From positions 52,785,859 through 52,849,858 of the forward strand of contig OX328132.1 of NCBI GenBank assembly GCA_946811695.1: 64,000 nucleotides of DNA, in the 5' to 3' direction. The position numbers and the translations under genes are program-made. Every line of letters begins with the position of its first letter. Position 1 is the first letter of the stretch. Shown piece by piece: positions 1 through 64,000 of the stretch. Origin of the DNA: Gonocerus acuteangulatus (lineage: Eukaryota; Arthropoda; Insecta; Hemiptera; Coreidae). The notes under the pieces are model-generated. The model saw only the letters and a program-made list of their open reading frames with translations. It had not been told where the DNA came from and made no database searches.

Positions 1-119
1 ATAAAACACCAGAATTTTCTATCAGATGCTGTGGCTTTAAAATTTTTGCGATTTTTGGACATTTACTGAATTCATAAAAAGTCCGACTCGCAGGAACTGC
101 GTCATCTTAGCGCGGTTCC

Positions 120-121
<2 letters not shown>

Positions 122-189
<68 letters not shown>

Positions 190-353
190 ACGGCACATAT
201 TCATCTACGTCATTAGCGCCGACATCCAGGGTGTAGCGAGGAATTTCACCAGCGAGCCGTGGGATGATAAAATTCCTGCCGGAGGTTGGGAATCGAACCC
301 ACCATCTCCCGCTTATGAATCCAAGGCGCTAGCCATTAGACCACGGGAGACCC
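122..353 (-). mobile_element. SINE-1: tRNA-derived SINE with poly(A) tail
   Basis: On the minus strand it begins with a tRNA-like head: GTGGTCTAATGGCTAGCGCC resembles the A-box region (tRNA-Glu-like D arm) and GGTTCGATTCC is a B box. A body ending GTAGATGAATATGTGCCGTC follows, then a poly(A) of about 67 nt (poly-T at 122-188). Imperfect 9-bp target duplications, CGGTTCCAG (113-121) and CGGTTCCTG (354-362), flank it inside Rep-H copy A. It is not a functional tRNA because the acceptor stem is not paired. Confidence 0.85.
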
Positions 354-1012
354 CGGTTCCTGTTCATATCCCTATTCTCATTTGAAAAGCATAGAATAGA
401 AACAGATAATATTTTCCTCGGCCTATGTTCAAAGGGTTTTATGGCTATACCTGGGGTCAGGTCCGCAAGACCCTAGAATCCTCTTCTACCGATACTTCAT
501 TTCATACGTTTCAATGAATTGGAAAATATCAAATATTTTCACACATTCCTGTGTTCTTTTACTATAGTAATAATTCTAAAGATAAAATCAATTAAAAAAT
601 AAAATAAAAAAAACCAACAGCATAAAGGCAATTGAAAATATTCAAAAGACGTCAACGAATCTTTTTCTCTTGGCAAGCTATATTTCTAACAATGAATTGT
701 TTTTCTTATTTTGCCTAATCTGTTTTATTGTAATATACATTATCCAACTATAAGCAATTAACAAATAACAAGGAATAAAAACAGACAAAAAGAACAGTTC
801 GAATAAGCAAAATCAATTCATCAAGTTCTTATTTCTCCGATTGACATCGCCTAATCAAAACTTTCATCAGAACCTTTTAGCGCGGTTCCTCCCTCCCCCA
901 TAGGGAGGAACCCCGCTTATAGGGTTGATACAATGAAACAATCCGGAAGTGCCGACTAGAAAATTTCGCGTTTCAGAACCCCTAGAGACCGAAAATAACG
1001 GTGGTTAAAATT

Positions 1013-1015
<3 letters not shown>

Positions 1016-1071
<56 letters not shown>
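1016..1071. repeat. (TA)n microsatellite inside Rep-H copy B
   Basis: About 55 bp of TA repeat just inside the element's conserved 3' segment. The same slot is TA-rich in copies A, C, G, I, K and L, so the tract belongs to the family. Confidence 0.95.
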
Positions 1072-1073
<2 letters not shown>

Positions 1074-1965
1074 CTGTTCGCTCATTTCTGGCTTCCCTGA
1101 TGGTTCGATTTTGATGAAATTTGGTACAAAAATCCGTCGTCCAATTTGAAAGGTCAAGTTCGTTAACCAGCAGAATCCGCCCACTGGAAGATGGCGTTTG
1201 GGGCAAAATTCGCGCAAAAAAAATCGTAACGCTTACGTTTTTGAGTTCATAAGCTTGTAAGTACTCGTTTTATAGGCTTCTTGGGCTAGGAAAACGAATG
1301 AAACCATTTTCAAGGCGATAGCTTTAACCGTTTTTGAGAAAATTGGAAAAATAGTTTTTGAATACCGCTTTTGGTTTGGGTACTTAGAATCATGGGATTC
1401 AGTTGAAACATTTTCTGCATGTTTTACATTCATCAAAACTAATATGTTGAAATTTTGGTTACGTTTGGAGTTAAGGAAGGGCTAGAATAAAATATTTTAT
1501 TAACAGACAAAACGTTTTGGTAACTTTGTATACTTTCCTTAATATCTCGAAAAAGGTTGAGAATCTTGGTAAACAGAAGAATACCATTAGAAAGCTTACG
1601 AAATGCTCTACAAAAAAGATTCTGATGAAAGTTTTGATTAGACGATGTCAATCAGAGAAATAAGAGCTTAAAACTGTAAAGTAATTGATTTCGCTTATTC
1701 GAACTGTTCTTTTTGTCTGTTTTTATTCCTTGTTATTTTTTAATTGCTTATAGTTGGATAATGTATCTGATAATAAATCAGGTTAAGAAAAACAATTTAA
1801 TCTTAGAGATATGGACTATATGGAGATATAACTTTTCAACTGCCTAGCGGGGTCCTTCCTATGGCGGGTTGGCCTATCCAGGTAAGATCGTAAATAAGAC
1901 CTTTCTTGAAAGTAAAGATGGAACTGTCAACTTTGGTCCTCCTCTGCCTCCCGGCACTTTCAATG

Positions 1966-1999
1966 CTGACGAAGGCTACCAATGAGTAGCTGAAACGTC
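1966..1999 (+). ncRNA. Hammerhead-ribozyme-like motif (Penelope type), decayed
   Basis: CTGACGA, an unpaired A, a six-pair stem II (GGCTAC/GTAGCT, loop CAATGA), GAAAC and GTC are in the order of a type I hammerhead core. The ACGT after GAAA is self-complementary, as expected for minimal hammerheads acting as dimers in Penelope-like elements. Stem I pairs for only one base pair, so cleavage is unlikely in this copy. Confidence 0.5.
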
Positions 2000-2750
2000 C
2001 TAAATATAGATTTTTTAACAAAAATCGTATTGAGGTTTCTTTAGCCGAATCCCAACCATTCCATCTTTACTTATCACCTCGACGGCTAACTATCTAATCT
2101 TCATGTATTCTAGAAATGTGGACCCAAAATAATAACAGCTTCTATTTTAATCATTTTAAATGAGTCTAGAGATAAGAACGGAACCGCGCTAAGATGATGC
2201 AGTTCCTGCGAGTCGGACTTTTTTGTAGAGCATTTAGTAAGCTTTCTAATGGTATTCTTTCGTTTACCAAGATTCTCAACCTTTTTCGAGATATTAAGGA
2301 AAATATACAAAGTTACCAAAACTTTTTAAGTCTGTTAATAAAATATTTTATTCTAACCCTTCCTTAACTCCAAACGTAACCAAAATTTCAACATATTAGT
2401 TTTGATGAAAGTAGAACATGCAGAAAATGTTTCAACTGAATCCCATGATTCTAAGTACCCAAACCAAAAACGGTATTCAAAAAATATTTTTCCAATTATC
2501 TCGAAAACGGTTAAAGCTATCGCCTTGAAAATGGTTTCATTCGTTTTCCTAGCCCAGGAATCATATAAAACGAGTACTTAGAAGCATATGAACTCAAAAA
2601 CGTAAGCGTTACGAATTTCGCCCCAAACGCCATCTTCCAGTAGGCGGATTTTGCTGGTTAACGAACTTGACCTTTCAAATTGGACGAAGGATTTTTGTAC
2701 CAAATTTCATCAAAATCGGACCATTCGTCTTCTAGCTAGAGAGCGAACAG

Positions 2751-2755
<5 letters not shown>

Positions 2756-2841
<86 letters not shown>
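2756..2841. repeat. (TA)n microsatellite inside Rep-H copy A
   Basis: An interrupted TA tract (one AAATAAATA interruption) between GAACAGACAAA and AATTTGAACC, the conserved family flanks. Confidence 0.95.
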
Positions 2842-2977
2842 AATTTGAACCACCGTTATTTTCGGTCTCTAGGGGTTCTGAAACGCGAAATTTTCTAGTC
2901 GGCACTTCCAGTTTGTTTCATTGTATCAACCCTATAAGCGGGGTTCCTCCCTATGGGGGAGGGAGGAACCGCGCTAA

Positions 2978-60797
<57,820 letters not shown>

Positions 60798-61500
60798 CTG
60801 AAAGAGGTGAATTAAATAATTAATAAAATGAAATCAATTTTTTCATTTAACTAAAGGAAATTAAAAATACGAATTAGGCATATACTATAATAAGATCAGA
60901 CCTGTGAGATAGCACTTGTAAAAAGGAGAAAAAAGGTAGATTTTGGGTCTGAAGACACTGAAGGCAATGAAATTTAATTATTATGAACTTCATGATCTTT
61001 AAGGATTATAGCTCAATTTCCTATGAATTTTCAAGAATAGCGAAATATTTCTTAAAGTAATATCATGTTCTTAATTGCTATAAATCATTCCCAATAACAT
61101 TTTGAACAATAAAAAACATGTTTCTTTTTTAAGATATTTGTTACACTGAATACTGCCATACCAATATTCAGTGTAAAATACTGCCATAACTCTTAATCAG
61201 GCCAGATTTTTGAGTATGGCATTTCAATGAACAATTTTACATTGTTATACAATATTTTAATTAGATCATTCAAAGCGGACATCATAATAAATATGATAAA
61301 GTTTCAGCTTTATGAGGTGGGAGAGAACCCTATCAAACTTTTTACACCTCCGACCTTTTATAAAGTATGTTTCTTTTTTTACTCTTCCACCCTTTGGATT
61401 CCTAGTATTTATTGATGATTATCCAAATCTTCTTTTGCACATGCATTAATATTTTCTTGCTTATTTTTCAATTTTTTTTTCTTCCTTTTCTTGCTTATAT

Positions 61501-61548
<48 letters not shown>

Positions 61549-61949
61549 AGTAGAATACAATAACATTTATAGCACCTCACCAAGTTAGTGCCAGAATGAA
61601 TATAATCTTATTAAAAATACTTTTTATTACATAGAATCATTTTGAAATTTCATTTATAATGTAGTGAGAATATTAAAAATAATTAGAAAAAAAAAATTAT
61701 TAATTAAAATTATTATACGTGTCAATTTGATTGTAGAAATACTGTAAACATAAATACATAAATAGAAATACAATAGTAATCCTACATGTAATACTGGCTC
61801 CAATTAAGCATAGTGTTACAATAAATATTCAAAATGTTCACTGTTGGCAATAAGAAACATAACAGAAAGATTATGCAATGCAGCTATTTCCTGGATTCCC
61901 AGTAGCTGTAGTTATGATGATTAACTGGTCCATTAACTATGTCATTTAT
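60798..61949 (-). other. Upstream intron of membralin, nothing recognised
   Basis: AT-rich, with a (TA)n tract at 61500-61547. The first, non-coding exon and promoter of membralin were not located. Confidence 0.4.
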
Positions 61950-62010
61950 TATGGCAGAAGGTAATATATCATAAAAACTTCAATTTATTATTTATTTATT
62001 TTTATTATGT

Positions 62011-62050
62011 GCTATACATGTTTCGCACCACTTGACGCCTCTTAAATTGC
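62011..62050 (-). ncRNA. Hammerhead-like motif in P1 left arm
   Basis: Minus strand: TTTAAGA (expected CTGAAGA), wobble-paired stem II GCGTC/GGTGC with AAGT, GAAAC exact, ATGTA. Stem I not paired. Confidence 0.4.
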
Positions 62051-62236
62051 CAAGGAGCAAATTAAATTAGTACATTTCACTTCATTCTTAGCAGACCTGA
62101 AGGAACCATGACACTATCGAATTTAAACAGCTGTTTGTACAAAACCATCCTACATTATTAGTTTAGATGTGGCCTTGCCTGCAGAAGGTCCTCCTTCAGG
62201 TCAGCTAAGGCTGAAGTTAAATTTACTAAGTTTTAA

Positions 62237-62281
62237 GTAGCTCCTGAAGAGGCGTCAAAAGGCACAAAACATGTAGAGTAC
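62237..62281 (+). ncRNA. Hammerhead-like motif in P1 right arm
   Basis: GTAGCTC, CTGAAGA exact, stem II region GGCGTCAAAAGGCAC, AAAAC (first G of GAAA lost), ATGTA, GAGTAC. Stem I pairs GUA-CUC with GAGUAC around one bulged G. Confidence 0.45.
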
Positions 62282-62445
62282 ATAATAAAAAAAAAATAAG
62301 AAATTGAAGTTTTTGTAATGTATGGCTTTCTGCCATTTTAAAAGATATAGCTGTTAACTTTATACTGGGTCTTTCTATAATTATTGTATAAGGTGGAAGG
62401 TAAATAATACTACACCATACACTTTCAAACTTTTTATTTAACTTT

Positions 62446-62484
62446 CTTACACATTTAGCACCACTTTGGTGCTTCTTCAGGGGA
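62446..62484 (-). ncRNA. Hammerhead-like motif in P2 left arm
   Basis: Minus strand: CTGAAGA exact, A, perfect stem II GCACCA/TGGTGC with loop AAG, then TAAAT (expected GAAAC), GTGTA. The best stem II of the set, but the GAAA box is mutated. Confidence 0.45.
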
Positions 62485-62582
62485 ATATGCTTCAAAACAC
62501 AACTTCAAAATCTAGTCGTGGCCCTGCTAGTGGAAGGTTCTCCTCCTCGAGTTGATGCGGAAGTTTTGTTTTAAAGCATATT

Positions 62583-62632
62583 CCCCAGAAGAGGGACCAA
62601 AGTGGTGCAAAACTTGTAAGAAAGTTAATTAA
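62583..62632 (+). ncRNA. Hammerhead-like motif in P2 right arm
   Basis: CAGAAGA, GGGACCAAAGTGGTGC, AAAAC, TTGTA. Both core boxes carry a change. Confidence 0.35.
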
Positions 62633-62695
62633 AAAGAGTGAAAGTGTATGGTGTAGTATTATTTCCCTTTCGCCTTTTACAATAATTCTCTAAAT

Positions 62696-62988
62696 TTGAG
62701 CAAAGGGTCAATTAATGATTAATCATAATAAATAGAATACTCTGCATTTTTCACTAAAGTTTCTGTAAGTACATGCCGTTTTAAAATGTATTAATACCCC
62801 TTATTAAAAATATTTCTGGTTTAGCTTGAAGTTTCAGCACCACTAAGCAAACATATTTTGTTAGCCAATGATTCATAATTGATTAACATACATAGAATAT
62901 CTATTAATAATACTAATAATATCTGTAATGAGTTAAGACAAGCATTAATTATATCATGAAGAAAGATATAATTTTCAGAACAAAACTT

Positions 62989-63060
<72 letters not shown>

Positions 63061-64000
63061 AAGTAAACAAAACTGAAAAAATGAAGATTTTAAAAACCAC
63101 CAAAAGCAGAGTCAAGTTATTTTTACACACTATATTAAATATACTTAATCATTAAATTAAGCTAATGATTAAATAAAAGAATGTCTGCTCGACAGGTTGT
63201 TTGTATATTCCACAAATTTTCATCAAATTTGTAACAAATGAAATGGGTTTCTACTAGTATTAAGTTTTTTTTCTCCTGAAATGATTAAAAATATGGATTG
63301 CATCAAATTATTTCAAAGCCATGTTCGTTTTTTTCAATAAATCACAATGTTGTAGATTTTTAAAACCACGAATTAATCAACCAAATACTCATGGTGTATG
63401 TAAGTTATGCATGAATTTTAAAACCATAAATATGCGGAAGCACAAAAGAAAACCATATCCTCTGACTTATTACACATGTATTACTATGGTGCAAGAAGTG
63501 AGGAGAGGTTGACAGAAAACCATCAAACGTTGTTATTTAAAATTCGTTGAATACTATCGCTTTGGTTTAACCAACTTGTGACAAAATAATTTCAATTTAG
63601 ACGCGAATAAACAAGAAAGAACAAGCTATGTAAGTAAATCTGGTAGCATAATTGTCAAGAAAGACACAAATTTCAATGTGAACAATGCAGGGCTTATTGA
63701 AAAAAGTGACACATACTTGCTAAAATTCGAAATATAAAAAACAATGTCTCAATGTAGAATAAAAAATGCACTGATTAAAACAAAAGTACAAGAACATAAA
63801 GGGACAATAGATCCTCAATGTCATTAAAACCATTCCAATTAAATAGATTACCTTCAATATCTCTGGATCAACCCTATTTCATTGGTAAATCCATAATAAA
63901 TACTCGTAAGGTATATCATTTTCCTCTTAAATCACAACAAAGATAACTGTTATGTTGTCCTTCTAGCTTAACCTGGATTCTAACAAACTGACACTGACTT
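62696..64000. other. AT-rich right edge, (TA)n at 62993-63056
   Basis: Apart from the microsatellite no term of any family was recognised. The ORF at 63321-63512 has no domain signature. Confidence 0.45.

Larger units (their letters stand above)
877..2217 (-). mobile_element. Rep-H copy B, inserted in copy A in reverse
   Basis: Its 3' hairpin and CTAA (as TTAG at 877-880) and its 5' GTCCGACTCGC end (complement near 2211-2218) bound 1341 bp. The host copy resumes in register on either side: CATCAGAACC before it and TTTTTTGTAGAGC after it. This gives direct evidence of the family's boundaries. It carries its own (TA)n tract and, at about 1830-2110, a segment with a hammerhead-like motif that other copies lack. 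Confidence 0.7.
82..2977 (+). mobile_element. Rep-H copy A (Helentron/Helitron-like), doubly interrupted
   Basis: The 5' end is TCCGACTCGCAGGAACTGCG followed by TTAGCGCGGTTCC. The 3' end is a hairpin (GGTTCCTCCCT/AGGGAGGAACC) followed by GCGCTAA. The copy is split by a SINE (122-353) and by an inverted copy of the same family (877-2217), and it carries a long (TA)n tract. Inverted subterminal blocks, a microsatellite and a 3' hairpin plus CTAA are the layout of non-autonomous Helentrons. No Rep/helicase is present. TAAAA stands next to both ends. Confidence 0.6.
61950..62338. repeat. Palindromic element with hammerhead-like motifs (P1)
   Basis: Imperfect inverted arms of about 155 bp: ATGGCAGAA, AAAACTTCAATTT, CTACATGTTT, GACGCCTCTT and GACCTGAAGGA each recur inverted. 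Each arm carries one hammerhead-like motif. Confidence 0.75.
62370..62695. repeat. Palindromic element with hammerhead-like motifs (P2)
   Basis: Imperfect arms of about 150 bp (AATAATACTACACCATACAC, AACTTTCTTAC, GCACCACTTTGG, GGGGAATATGCTT) inverted around a GC-richer loop. It follows P1 by about 30 bp. Confidence 0.75.

Noticed and set aside
296..353. tRNA gene on the minus strand
   Set aside because: A and B boxes are present, but the acceptor stem does not pair, a body and poly(A) follow, and target duplications flank it: a SINE.
982..1217. Open frames of repeated IY residues (also at 2651, 8362-8644, 22958, 32987)
   Set aside because: They read through (TA)n microsatellites and have no coding content.

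Overview
The window is animal nuclear DNA: AT-rich, with spliced exons (GT-AG introns), long (TA)n, (TG)n and (GA)n microsatellites, and a dense, nested load of transposable elements. No bacterial-type operon, rRNA gene, CRISPR array or intact tRNA gene is visible. The mixture of Penelope-like retroelement, mariner/Tc1, PIF-Harbinger, piggyBac-like and Transib-like DNA transposons, LINE and tRNA-derived SINEs suggests an invertebrate, perhaps an arthropod. The sequence alone does not settle the species.

One host gene dominates. Eleven coding exons of membralin (TMEM259), an ER multi-pass membrane protein of the ERAD machinery, lie on the minus strand from the start codon at 60758 down to 3908. 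All splice phases agree and the exons sum to 1452 nt (484 codons). The last exon(s) lie beyond the left edge, and a 5'UTR acceptor at 60797 places the promoter further right. The intron between exons 10 and 11 (4008-37634) is about 33.6 kb and is packed with transposons. A partial duplicate of exon 9 sits at 40118-40185.

Layout from left to right. 1-4 kb: nested copies of a Helentron/Helitron-like family (here 'Rep-H') plus a SINE, then membralin exon 11. 5.6-10.5 kb: a Penelope-like element (reverse transcriptase and GIY-YIG endonuclease) split by a Rep-H copy that itself carries a hAT-like MITE. 10.5-15 kb: degenerate Rep-H and a second SINE. 15.9-17.1 kb: a PIF-Harbinger relic. 18.7-19.4 kb: a LINE tail. 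19.5-20.7 kb: a Transib-like element with CACAGTG ends and a 5-bp target duplication. 23.1-24.8 kb: a foldback element with arms of about 0.8 kb. 27.6-30 kb: Rep-H and a mariner fragment. 30.6-35.6 kb: a composite element with CAGGGTGTCTACT ends. 35.8-36.7 kb: a LINE reverse transcriptase split by a TTAA-flanked MITE. 37.6-52.9 kb: membralin exons 10 to 2, with MITEs, mariner, LINE and SINE pieces in the introns. 53.1-59.9 kb: a Rep-H copy whose (TA)n tract has taken in a 5.9-kb non-autonomous LTR retrotransposon with a gag-like ORF. 60.5-64 kb: exon 1, then palindromic elements with hammerhead-ribozyme-like motifs.

The most interesting signals are: several hammerhead-like motifs (CUGAAGA...GAAACAUGUA) arranged as inverted pairs; the Transib-like element with RSS-heptamer ends; the gag-only LTR element; the Rep-H family, whose internal nesting exposes its boundaries; and the duplicated membralin exon, whose differences are mostly synonymous.
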